A stretch of 14,070 bases of DNA from Terriglobia bacterium (GTDB lineage: Bacteria; Acidobacteriota; Terriglobia; UBA7540), in contig JALHUF010000197.1 in assembly GCA_022866195.1 (NCBI GenBank), forward strand, positions 1 through 14,070. Direction: 5' to 3'. Every line of letters begins with the position of its first letter. Position 1 is the stretch's first letter. The position numbers were made by a program, and so were the translations under genes. Positions 7,474 to 14,008 of this stretch are shown piece after piece. Under the pieces are notes generated by a model. The model searched no databases, was not told the origin of the DNA, and was given only the letters and a program-made list of their open reading frames with translations.

Positions 7474-7496
7474 CGATTGATAGTTGCCGATTGAAC
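7469..7496. repeat. Degenerate heptamer array across the aroF stop codon, consensus ATTGANN
   Basis: Four 7-base units read ATTGACG, ATTGATA, GTTGCCG and ATTGAAC. The first contains the aroF stop TGA (7471-7473), and the last ends just before the GGAGG used by the next gene. The array is decayed, but the period and the RTTGMNN core hold. Confidence 0.55.
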
Positions 7497-7505
7497 GGAG
7501 GCGGG

Positions 7506-8702
7506 TTGTCTGACTTGCCCGAGCCACATCATCCTGGACGGGAGACCGGGCAGGGCTTGTCCAGCCCCGGTCGTCCCTGGTCCCTCCTCCCTGCCGCGCC
7601 TAGCCCGCGCTCGCTTGGGCTAGTTCTCTTGCTTAGCTGTCTAGCCCTGGCGCTCCCTGCCTGCGCGCGCCGGTCTTATCCGCCCCAGCCCTACCTGGCT
7701 TTTGTGGCGAGTGCCGGCAGCCATTCCGTGGCGGCGGTTAACCTGGAGAGCTTTCGGGTGGTGGCTTCCATCCCCGTGGCCCCCCAGCCCGAGCAGCTCG
7801 CCGTGCGGCCCGGCAGCCGCGAGGTCTACGTTACCGCCGCTTCAGGGCACTTGGAGGTTATCGGCTTCCCTGACTTGCGCGTTATCCGGACGCTGCGCGT
7901 GGGGCGCGGCGCGCGCGACCTCAGGTTCAGCCGCGACGGTCGCGAGGCCTACGTACTCGACCCCGGCGAAGGGCAAATCGTGTTCCTCGATGGCGAGGCC
8001 GCGAAGGTGCTGGCGCGCGTTTCGGTTGGCGCGCCGCTCTCGAGCCTTGCCCTCACCCCGGACGGCAAGACTCTGGTCGCGGCCTCGAGCCACACCAGCC
8101 GAATCTTCTTCGTAAGCGTGGAGGCCCGGAAAGTGCTCGGCGCGGTCGAGGTGGGCAAGGATCCGGGCCCAATGGTGATTACGGCGGACGGCTCCAAGGT
8201 CTTGGTAGCGGACACGGGGGAAGAGAAAATCTCCTCGGCGGACATTGCCACGCGCCGCATCCTCTCGCACATCGAGATCGGGGCCAAACCCACGGCGCTC
8301 ATCCTCAAGCCGGATGGCGGCGAGCTTTTCGTGCTTTGCGCCCAGGCATCCACGCTGGTCATCGTGGACCCCTACCGCGACAACGTCTCGCAAACCATCA
8401 CCACGGGGCGCGAGCCTGGGGCCGCCGTCAGCCGACGGGACTCGAGTGTCCTCTACATCGCCAACTCCGGGGACGGTTCTATCACCACGTTCGACGTCCA
8501 GAACCGCCTCGTCGTGGCCTCGACGCACACCGGGGCGCAGCCCCGCGCCCTGGCCCTGACCCCTGATGAACGCTTCCTGGTGGCAGTGGACAGTGCCGCC
8601 TCCAGCCTTGCCATCCTGCGCACGGACCGCCCCGCGCTGGTTACTACGATTCCTGTCGGCACCCGCCCCGTGGATGTCGTCGTCCCTGATTGGCTAAAGT
8701 AG
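7506..8702 (+). CDS. YVTN-type beta-propeller protein, probable lipoprotein
   Basis: The product has about 398 residues if read from the TTG at 7506, which follows GGAGG (7497-7501) by four bases. In-frame TTG codons at 7470 and 7491 are alternatives; there is no in-frame ATG. A hydrophobic stretch (LGLVLLLSCLALALPAC) ends in a lipobox-like LPAC with Cys53, so the mature protein is probably lipid-anchored and faces the periplasm. The preceding 37-residue n-region is unusually long. The rest is a chain of about 42-residue repeats (for example VSVGAPLSSLALTPDGK and VEVGKDPGPMVITADGS), with eight recognisable segments that would form a seven-bladed propeller with a split closing blade. No enzymatic motif is visible. 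Such domains usually bind proteins or ligands at the surface. It may be cotranscribed with aroF, without an obvious metabolic link. Confidence 0.75.
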   Translation: MSDLPEPHHPGRETGQGLSSPGRPWSLLPAAPSPRSLGLVLLLSCLALALPACARRSYPPQPYLAFVASAGSHSVAAVNLESFRVVASIPVAPQPEQLAVRPGSREVYVTAASGHLEVIGFPDLRVIRTLRVGRGARDLRFSRDGREAYVLDPGEGQIVFLDGEAAKVLARVSVGAPLSSLALTPDGKTLVAASSHTSRIFFVSVEARKVLGAVEVGKDPGPMVITADGSKVLVADTGEEKISSADIATRRILSHIEIGAKPTALILKPDGGELFVLCAQASTLVIVDPYRDNVSQTITTGREPGAAVSRRDSSVLYIANSGDGSITTFDVQNRLVVASTHTGAQPRALALTPDERFLVAVDSAASSLAILRTDRPALVTTIPVGTRPVDVVVPDWLK

Positions 8703-8831
8703 TGCAAGGGTCGTTCCCCCGCCCCTGGCAGCTTCTCGATTCGCCGGGCCCGGCCTGTCAGTTGACTGTGCCGTCCTCCCATACGCAAGGACGCACCGCC
8801 GCAGATAACCCGAGCCAACCAGGCCGCCGTT

Positions 8832-8848
8832 GCCAGCCCCATGCTGGC
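8832..8848. repeat. Stem-loop GCCAGC-CCCAT-GCTGGC
   Basis: A perfect 6-bp stem (8832-8837 with 8843-8848) closes a five-base loop in the gap between the convergent propeller and GH57 genes. It resembles the stem-loop at 8895-8910 and lacks a U-run. Confidence 0.5.
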
Positions 8849-8860
8849 CGAACCCTGCCC

Positions 8861-8880
8861 AACTTAAAGTAAAACTTTAA
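8861..8880. repeat. AT-rich palindromic repeat, copy 1
   Basis: AACTTAAAGTAAAACTTTAA contains a 7-bp inverted repeat, TTAAAGT/ACTTTAA, around three bases. A copy identical at 19 of 20 positions lies at 13917-13936. The TTTAA end could act as a weak termination signal, or the palindrome could be a protein-binding site. Confidence 0.6.
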
Positions 8881-8894
8881 ATCGGGAACACGGG

Positions 8895-8910
8895 CCCAGC
8901 CCCTGCTGGG
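8895..8910. repeat. Stem-loop CCCAGC-CCCT-GCTGGG
   Basis: A perfect 6-bp stem (8895-8900 with 8905-8910) encloses a CCCT loop. It is nearly the same sequence as the stem-loop at 8832-8848, so two related hairpins flank the AT-rich palindrome. The 371-base gap 8703-9073 otherwise holds no convincing gene. Confidence 0.5.
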
Positions 8911-8966
8911 AATCCACGGCTTTGGCATTTGATTGGTATGGGAGAGGAATGGAAGGCTCACGCAAG

Positions 8967-8984
8967 ATGTCGGCGCGCCGACGT
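8967..8984. repeat. 18-base near-palindrome ATGTCGGCGCGCCGACGT, copy 1
   Basis: The inner 14 bases (8969-8982) are a perfect palindrome, and the outer bases ATGT/ACGT add one mismatch. A counterpart at 13763-13780 differs only by a matched pair of substitutions that keeps the symmetry. Confidence 0.6.
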
Positions 8985-9037
8985 GAAGTGCACTAACGGG
9001 TGACCAGGGGGGAGTGACAGGCATGTCGGCCTTCCTC

Positions 9038-9065
9038 GTCACTTGTCACTCGTCACTTGTCACTG
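9038..9065. repeat. Heptamer array GTCACTY, four units, after the GH57 gene
   Basis: Four 7-base units alternate GTCACTT and GTCACTC, with the last ending in G. On the GH57 coding strand they read AGTGAC-type and begin nine bases after its stop codon, following the lead-in CTGAAGAACAGTGAC (9073-9059). Looser AGTGAC-like units in the opposite orientation lie just upstream (about 8999-9019). Confidence 0.85.
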
Positions 9066-9073
9066 TTCTTCAG

Positions 9074-11245
9074 CTACCAGCTCGCCAGATCCTCGGTGAG
9101 TTCGAGCGTCAGCCAGCCTTCCGGAGGGATGACTTGCAGGGGTAATTCGTCGGCCCAGACAGAGACTTGCAGGCGGGTTTCCTCGCCCGCGGCAACGCCT
9201 GCGAGGGTGTAATCGATGCCCAGCTCGAAGATACGGTCAAAGGCCACATGTAGCTGCTCGCCTGTCCCCAGTGGCACCAGGACTTGCTCATCATGCTTCC
9301 AGAACTGGACCAAGGTCAGGCGCCCCTCCTCTATCGTGGCATGGCAGCGTGCCCGACCTTCGCTATCGACGTTAAGCCGAATCTCAAACTGTCGCTGCTG
9401 CTCAAGAAAGGCCGCGCCCAGGTCCAGGCGCACATAGATGGCCTTCTCATTGTAACCGTAATAGAGCGCCTCGACGCACTGGGCGCCGCCGTGCATGGAG
9501 CCGGAACGATAATCCGGGGAGTAGACGCCCGCGCCCAGCCACTCGAAGTAATTGCTGACCTGGCCATCCACCCGGGGCTCAATCCGTCCCGTGGGTGGCA
9601 CCACGACCGCCCGCGCCCTGGGCCGCTTGATGGGCACGGCCAACTCATCGGGCGGAGACCCGCCCAGCAGGCGGTAGATGTTGCTCAGGTGCTTGCGGAA
9701 GAGCAGATCAAATTCCTCGTCGTGGGCGCTGGTATGTTCGGGGCCGTACCACCAGCACCAGTCGCTTCCTTCCGCAATCCAGAGTTCCTCCTGGGCTTTT
9801 TTCACCTCTTCCGGGTCCAGTTCCGAGTCTGCGGACTGGCGCGCGAAGAAGTCGCGGGCGTCGGCCAGCAAATCCCAAGCCCGATTGTCCTCTTCGGCGC
9901 CAATCCAGACATCGAAATTGGCATTGATCCAGGAGCCCGGCACGACGTGGGTGAGCCTGCCGGGCGTAGTCACCTCCAGGGCTTCGCTGGCGGTTACGGC
10001 GTGCAGTTCCGGATCTGAGGCCACGCGGCCGTAGAAGCTCCGGAGGAATTCCCGGCCGTTGCCGGGGAAGAACTCCCAGGCGTTTTCGCCGTCCAGAATG
10101 ATGGAAATGACGGCGGGGCGCTCTCCGGTGCTCCTGGCGGCAGCGCGAATTCGCAGGTGGAGGTCTGCCGCGGCGGCGTGAGGATCCATACGCGAGTAGA
10201 CAAAGCCGATGAGGTCAGAGAGTTGGTGGTCACGGAAGAACAGGCCCACCGTCCGCTCGCCCGCCACGAAGCGGTGGGGACGGTACAATTCGTTTCCGCC
10301 GGAGACGGTCCCGTCGCTCTGGCGATAGAAGCCCATTTGCAGCGAGCGGCCCAAGACACCTTCGTCAGTTGCCGCCCACTGGAAACCCTCCTCGGCAGCC
10401 AGGCGCAGCACTTCGTCCGAGACACTGCCCTCGCTGGGCCACAGACCCCGCGGCCGCTGGCCGAAGACCCGCTCATACTGCGCGACCGCAGCGCGCAACT
10501 GGGCCCGGGCATCTTCCGGATGCCGGAAGGGCTTGCCGGGTAACCTGACTCCGGGATGAGATTCCGCCGCCACGGCCGTATCGCAGAGTAGCGGCAGGAT
10601 GGGATGGTAGAAGGGAGAGGTGGATACTTCGATCTGTCCGCGCCGGCTGGCTTCACGATATTCTTCAAGTGTTGCTTTAAATATCTCAATTCCCCTATTC
10701 CTCAGGATAGACTTATCCTCTTCCGAATAGCCACGACCCTGGCGCACCAGCCCGTTTATTTGCGGGTCATTCTCCAAGTAGCTTTCTTCATACCAAGCCA
10801 ACTGCGACAGGACCTGGAGGTCCAGCAAGTCCTGCGCGCTGAAAAGCCGCCCCGCTCCCTCCTGGCGGCGAGTAGCCTGGGCTTTGTCAAACAACTCGCC
10901 GAAACGCGGATAACGATTCAGGAGGTTCTCCCGGTTCAACTGGAAACCGAACACCAGGAGCTTCTCGCGTTCCTCCGCGGTCAAGTCCCCAACCGGCTTG
11001 AAGGCAATCTGGTAAGGTTCCTCGTGGGCCGTATCCTGGATGTAGTCCTCCAGTTGCGCCACCAGCGAAGGGACCAGGTTGAAGGTCACGTGGACGGAGG
11101 GGAACTCCCTCAACAGGGCCACCATCCCGTAGTAGTCTTTCAGGGCGTGGAGGCGCACCCAGGGCATGGCGTACACGTCCTCGGCCAAGTCCCTGTAAAA
11201 GGGCTGGTGCATGTGCCAGAGGAGCATGAGGTAGGTCTGCGCCAT
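9074..11245 (-). CDS. Glycoside hydrolase family 57, amylopullulanase/alpha-amylase type
   Basis: The 723-residue protein carries the GH57 conserved regions. They are HMHQPFY (11-17), GLWPSEGSV (267-275), WAATDEGVL (290-298) with Glu295 as the expected nucleophile, ILDGENAWE (383-391) with Asp385 as the expected acid/base, and a later HVVPGSWI segment (433-440). The SDWCWWYGPEH block (494-504) and FDLLFRKHL (512-520) fit the amylopullulanase-like subgroup, which cleaves alpha-1,4 and sometimes alpha-1,6 glucosidic bonds by a retaining mechanism. Residues from about 545 to the end look beta-rich and form a separate C-terminal domain. There is no signal peptide, so it probably acts on intracellular glycogen or maltodextrins. 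The ATG at 11245 gives the family-typical N-terminus, but no good Shine-Dalgarno precedes it. It is divergent from lptFG and convergent with the propeller gene, with no glycogen genes adjacent. Confidence 0.88.
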   Translation of the reverse strand: MAQTYLMLLWHMHQPFYRDLAEDVYAMPWVRLHALKDYYGMVALLREFPSVHVTFNLVPSLVAQLEDYIQDTAHEEPYQIAFKPVGDLTAEEREKLLVFGFQLNRENLLNRYPRFGELFDKAQATRRQEGAGRLFSAQDLLDLQVLSQLAWYEESYLENDPQINGLVRQGRGYSEEDKSILRNRGIEIFKATLEEYREASRRGQIEVSTSPFYHPILPLLCDTAVAAESHPGVRLPGKPFRHPEDARAQLRAAVAQYERVFGQRPRGLWPSEGSVSDEVLRLAAEEGFQWAATDEGVLGRSLQMGFYRQSDGTVSGGNELYRPHRFVAGERTVGLFFRDHQLSDLIGFVYSRMDPHAAAADLHLRIRAAARSTGERPAVISIILDGENAWEFFPGNGREFLRSFYGRVASDPELHAVTASEALEVTTPGRLTHVVPGSWINANFDVWIGAEEDNRAWDLLADARDFFARQSADSELDPEEVKKAQEELWIAEGSDWCWWYGPEHTSAHDEEFDLLFRKHLSNIYRLLGGSPPDELAVPIKRPRARAVVVPPTGRIEPRVDGQVSNYFEWLGAGVYSPDYRSGSMHGGAQCVEALYYGYNEKAIYVRLDLGAAFLEQQRQFEIRLNVDSEGRARCHATIEEGRLTLVQFWKHDEQVLVPLGTGEQLHVAFDRIFELGIDYTLAGVAAGEETRLQVSVWADELPLQVIPPEGWLTLELTEDLASW

Positions 11246-11285
11246 GAGGCTCGAGGGCTATTGCTTTACGGCATGAGAACCGGTG

Positions 11286-11294
11286 TGTTAGCAT
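11286..11294 (+). promoter_or_regulatory. Candidate extended -10 for lptFG
   Basis: TGTTAGCAT is an extended -10 (TGn plus TAGCAT, four of six consensus positions). It differs by one base from the TGTTACCAT found ahead of nfo and the small membrane gene. A weak TTTACG (11264-11269) lies 19 bases upstream. The leader would be about 58 bases. The 113-base divergent region must also contain the GH57 promoter, for which I see no good match. Confidence 0.3.
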
Positions 11295-11358
11295 GAGGGT
11301 TTGCCGGTAGCGCGGCCCGGCGAGAATCAGAGCCGCAGCTCGACGCCCAACGCCCCCC

Positions 11359-13677
11359 ATGCGGATTCTTACCCGCTACATCCTGAAAGAAATCCTCTCG
11401 CATTCCTTGCTGGGCCTGCTCGTTTTCACCTTCGTGATCTTCGTCCCCTATATCGCGCACTTGCTGGAACAAGTAGTTCGCCATAGCCTGCCGGCCACGA
11501 GCATTGCCACGCTCTTCCTGCTGCCTCTGCCCGGGATCCTGGTGCGCACCATTCCGATGGCCGTCCTGGTGGGCATCCTGATCGGGCTCACGCGCATGTC
11601 CGCGGACGGCGAGGTGATCGCGACACGCGCCTCAGGCCTCGGCCTGGGGCAGTTCGCGCGACCGGTCATGATCATCGCCCTGTGCGGCTGGGGACTGGCG
11701 CTCTGGATGAGTTTATTCCTGGCCCCACAGTCGGCGCGGAAACTGCACCGCATGGAGCAGGAGATTACCACCAGTGAGGTGCCTTATGAAATCCAGCCGC
11801 GGGTCTTTCTGGAACAGTTTCCCAACCGATTAGTTTACTTGCAAGACGTGATCAGTTCCCGCTCGCGGTGGCGCGGCGTCTTCATCGCTGATACCACCCA
11901 GCGCGACGCGCCGAAAGTTACGTTAGCGGAAAGCGGCATGCTTGTCAACGACCCGGACAGCCGTCGCCTGACGCTTCACCTGGAGCGGGGCAGCACGCAT
12001 GAGATTGACCCGAAGCACCCGGAAACGTATTCGGTCGCTTCTTTCACCGACACCGACATCCCTATCCCGCTGGACCGGGGCAATGGAACCATCTCCGATT
12101 GGCGGGTGCCGCCTGCCCTCTCGCTGGAGAAGCTCCTGGCGGCGACGGCGGACCCACGCCAGCAGCAGGAAGCCTGGGTGGAGCTGCACTACCGCCTGGC
12201 TTTGCCCGTCGCTTCTCTGGTTCTGGCCCTGGTGGGCATTCCGCTGGGACTTTCCACCCGCAAAGGAGGCAAGGGCGTCGGGGTAATGCTGACCGTGCTG
12301 CTGGTTTTTCTCTACTACATCATCATGGCCTTCGGCTGGAGCTTTTCCAAGCAAGGGCGCCTCAGCCCGGCCGTGGGGTTGTGGCTGGCGAACGCGGCCT
12401 TCGGTGTCGCCGGCGCCCTGATGCTGCTCCAATGGCGCCGCCTGCGGCTCCGGCTGCAATTCATCCGGGATTGGCTGGAGGACCTCTGGCGCCAGTGGCA
12501 GCAGCGGCGTTCGCGCCCACCACGGCAGGAGGGAACCCGGGAGGTGACCGGGGCGCCTAAGCCTCGGCCGGCTGGCCAGCATCTGTTTCAGATCCTCGAT
12601 TATTACATCCTCCGTAGCTGGCTTTTCTACTTGGTGCTGCTGGTTCTGACCTTCACAGGCATTTACCTGATCTTCGACTTCTACCAGATCCTGGGCGACG
12701 TCCTCCGCAACCACATCGCGGCACGCGTGGTGGTGAACTACTATTGGTTTCTCCTCCCCCAAGCCATTTATTACCCCGCGCTGCCCCTGAGTATCCTGGT
12801 CGCCACCCTGGTGAGCTTCGGCCTGCTTACCAAGACAAACCAGATCACCGCCATCAAGTCGGCAGGCATCAGCATCTATCGCGCTGCCCTCCCCATCCTG
12901 GCCGCCTCGGCTATCCTGAGCGTAGGGATGTTTCTCTTCGGCGACCGGTACCTTCCCGAAGCCAATCAGCGCAGAGACGCCCTGCGCAACCAAATCAAGG
13001 GGAAGCGGCCGCAGACCTACTACCGGCCCGACCGGCAGTGGATCTTCGGGCAGGCGAACCGTATCTACAACCACCGGTTCTTTGACCCTGACCGGAACGT
13101 CTTTGCCGACCTCTCGGTGTTTGAGTTCGATCCGCAAACCTTCCGCCTGACCCGGCGCATTTACGCCAGCCGCGCCCTCTGGGAACCAGCCATCCGCGGC
13201 TGGATACTGGAGAACGGTTGGGTGAGGGACCTGGATGGTGACCGGGTCACTTCCTACATGCCCTTCGCCATCGCCAAGTTCGATGAGCTCACGGAAGGCC
13301 CTTCCTACTTCAAGAAAGAAGTCAAGCCCTCGGATCAAATGAGCGCCCTGGAACTGCGGCGCTACATCAATGGGCTGGCCCAGAGCGGCTTTGACGTGGT
13401 TCGCCTTTCCGTGCAGTTCTACCGCAAGTTCTCCTTTCCGCTGATTGCCTTCGTGGTGACGCTGATCGGGATTCCCTTCTCCCTCACGGTGGGCCGCAAA
13501 GGGGCAATTTCCGGCGTCGCCCTGAGCATCGCCATCGCCATCGTCTACTGGTCGGTCTCCAGCCTGTTCGAGGCCATGGGGAACTTGAACCAGCTTCCAC
13601 CCCTTGTCGCCGCCTGGTCTCCAGACTTGCTGTTTGGCTTGGGCGGCGTCTATTTGCTCCTGCGCGTCCGAACCTGA
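11359..13677 (+). CDS. lptFG: LptF-LptG fusion, LPS export ABC transporter permease
   Basis: This 772-residue protein joins both inner-membrane permeases of the Lpt machine, which extracts LPS from the inner membrane using the LptB ATPase and passes it to LptC/LptA. The LptF-like half (1 to about 380) has hydrophobic spans near 13-35, 53-77, 101-122, 280-298, 306-328 and 337-357, with a periplasmic beta domain at 125-265. A basic linker (about 360-407, QQRRSRPPRQEG) leads to the LptG-like half, with spans near 418-440, 459-488, 508-528, 690-710, 716-738 and 745-767 and a periplasmic domain at 530-685. Each half ends in the cytoplasm, so a fusion is topologically possible. Coupling-helix segments are 78-101 (Glu85) and 489-512 (Gln495 at the equivalent position). 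The start fits the family (MRILTRYILKE), but no Shine-Dalgarno is seen. lptA, lptB and lptC are not in view. Confidence 0.93.
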   Translation: MRILTRYILKEILSHSLLGLLVFTFVIFVPYIAHLLEQVVRHSLPATSIATLFLLPLPGILVRTIPMAVLVGILIGLTRMSADGEVIATRASGLGLGQFARPVMIIALCGWGLALWMSLFLAPQSARKLHRMEQEITTSEVPYEIQPRVFLEQFPNRLVYLQDVISSRSRWRGVFIADTTQRDAPKVTLAESGMLVNDPDSRRLTLHLERGSTHEIDPKHPETYSVASFTDTDIPIPLDRGNGTISDWRVPPALSLEKLLAATADPRQQQEAWVELHYRLALPVASLVLALVGIPLGLSTRKGGKGVGVMLTVLLVFLYYIIMAFGWSFSKQGRLSPAVGLWLANAAFGVAGALMLLQWRRLRLRLQFIRDWLEDLWRQWQQRRSRPPRQEGTREVTGAPKPRPAGQHLFQILDYYILRSWLFYLVLLVLTFTGIYLIFDFYQILGDVLRNHIAARVVVNYYWFLLPQAIYYPALPLSILVATLVSFGLLTKTNQITAIKSAGISIYRAALPILAASAILSVGMFLFGDRYLPEANQRRDALRNQIKGKRPQTYYRPDRQWIFGQANRIYNHRFFDPDRNVFADLSVFEFDPQTFRLTRRIYASRALWEPAIRGWILENGWVRDLDGDRVTSYMPFAIAKFDELTEGPSYFKKEVKPSDQMSALELRRYINGLAQSGFDVVRLSVQFYRKFSFPLIAFVVTLIGIPFSLTVGRKGAISGVALSIAIAIVYWSVSSLFEAMGNLNQLPPLVAAWSPDLLFGLGGVYLLLRVRT

Positions 13678-13761
13678 AGAGCAGTGACGCGTGGCAAGTG
13701 ACAAGCCAGATCCGTCGGGTTCTGCTCGTCACTCGTCACTTTTCACTCGTCACTGCTCTTC
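13676..13761. repeat. Long inverted repeat starting at the lptFG stop codon, built from heptamers
   Basis: A perfect 14-bp arm, GAAGAGCAGTGACG (13676-13689), pairs with its complement at 13748-13761. It extends inward with mismatches through AGTGAC-type units (to about 13705) against GTCACT-type units (from about 13732). The arm overlaps the last two bases of the lptFG stop codon. The transcript could form a long hairpin that may protect the 3' end or aid termination, although no U-run follows it. Confidence 0.7.
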
Positions 13762-13815
13762 CATGTCGACGCGTCGACGTTTAGGAGCAGAGGCCAGTGA
13801 CGAGTGACAAGTGAC
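13735..13815. repeat. Overlapping second inverted repeat sharing the same heptamer arm
   Basis: The GTCACT-type array at 13735-13755 is complementary at 20 of 21 positions to the AGTGAC-type array at 13795-13815. The 39-base spacer contains the palindrome at 13763-13780. The left arm here is also the right arm of the inverted repeat 13676-13761, so the two hairpins exclude each other. Confidence 0.7.
13763..13780. repeat. 18-base near-palindrome ATGTCGACGCGTCGACGT, copy 2
   Basis: The inner 14 bases (13765-13778) are a perfect palindrome and the ATGT/ACGT ends add one mismatch. Relative to the copy at 8967-8984 it has A for G and T for C at symmetric positions, so the pairing is kept. It sits at the centre of the inverted heptamer arms. 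Confidence 0.6.
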
Positions 13816-13870
13816 CAGTCAAGATTCCCGGAGCACTTCCTACACGACAGGAGCTATTACCCCCGTTCGA

Positions 13871-13910
13871 AAACAAAAGCGCCGCAAGCCTCATGGAAAC
13901 TTGCGGCGCA
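13871..13910 (-). terminator. Intrinsic terminator for the right-edge minus-strand gene
   Basis: A perfect 10-bp stem, GCGCCGCAAG (13879-13888) with CTTGCGGCGC (13900-13909), encloses an 11-base loop. On the minus strand the stem is followed by TTTTGTTTT (13878-13870). Orientation and U-run both point to the gene ending at 14009. On the plus strand no U-run follows, so it would not serve lptFG well. Confidence 0.75.
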
Positions 13911-13916
13911 AATCAG

Positions 13917-13936
13917 AACTTAAAGTAAGACTTTAA
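13917..13936. repeat. AT-rich palindromic repeat, copy 2
   Basis: AACTTAAAGTAAGACTTTAA matches the copy at 8861-8880 at 19 of 20 positions; the difference is in the loop. It lies between the right-edge gene and its terminator. A further perfect 6-bp hairpin, AGCAAG/CTTGCT, follows at 13952-13966. Confidence 0.6.
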
Positions 13937-13983
13937 TTATTCAAGCTGTCAAGCAAGGCGCTTGCTGTTACATACGCTTGCTC

Positions 13984-14004
13984 GTCACTCGTCACTTGTC
14001 ACTC
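13984..14004. repeat. Heptamer array GTCACTY, three units, after the right-edge gene
   Basis: Three exact units (GTCACTC, GTCACTT, GTCACTC) lie four bases past the stop codon of the minus-strand gene at 14009. On that gene's coding strand they read as AGTGAC units, the same polarity as behind the GH57 gene. Confidence 0.8.
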
Positions 14005-14008
14005 GCCC

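Noticed and set aside
8758..9042. A 94-codon minus-strand frame in the convergent gap
   Set aside because: It crosses both hairpins and the palindromes. Its composition is not protein-like and it has no Shine-Dalgarno.
11923..13704. A 593-codon minus-strand open frame opposite lptFG
   Set aside because: It is a shadow of the permease gene. The product is hydrophilic, without recognisable motifs or a ribosome-binding site.
13855..13885. tRNA-like GTTCGAAA (T-loop resemblance)
   Set aside because: The flanking bases cannot form a T-arm or acceptor stem.
13921..13952. Minus-strand promoter with a perfect TTGACA (13952-13947)
   Set aside because: No acceptable -10 lies 16-18 bases downstream, and no minus-strand gene follows within reach. 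The region is already explained as gene-end sequence and a palindrome.
13682..14004. CRISPR-like array
   Set aside because: The units are seven bases in direct tandem with no spacers, and no cas gene is present.
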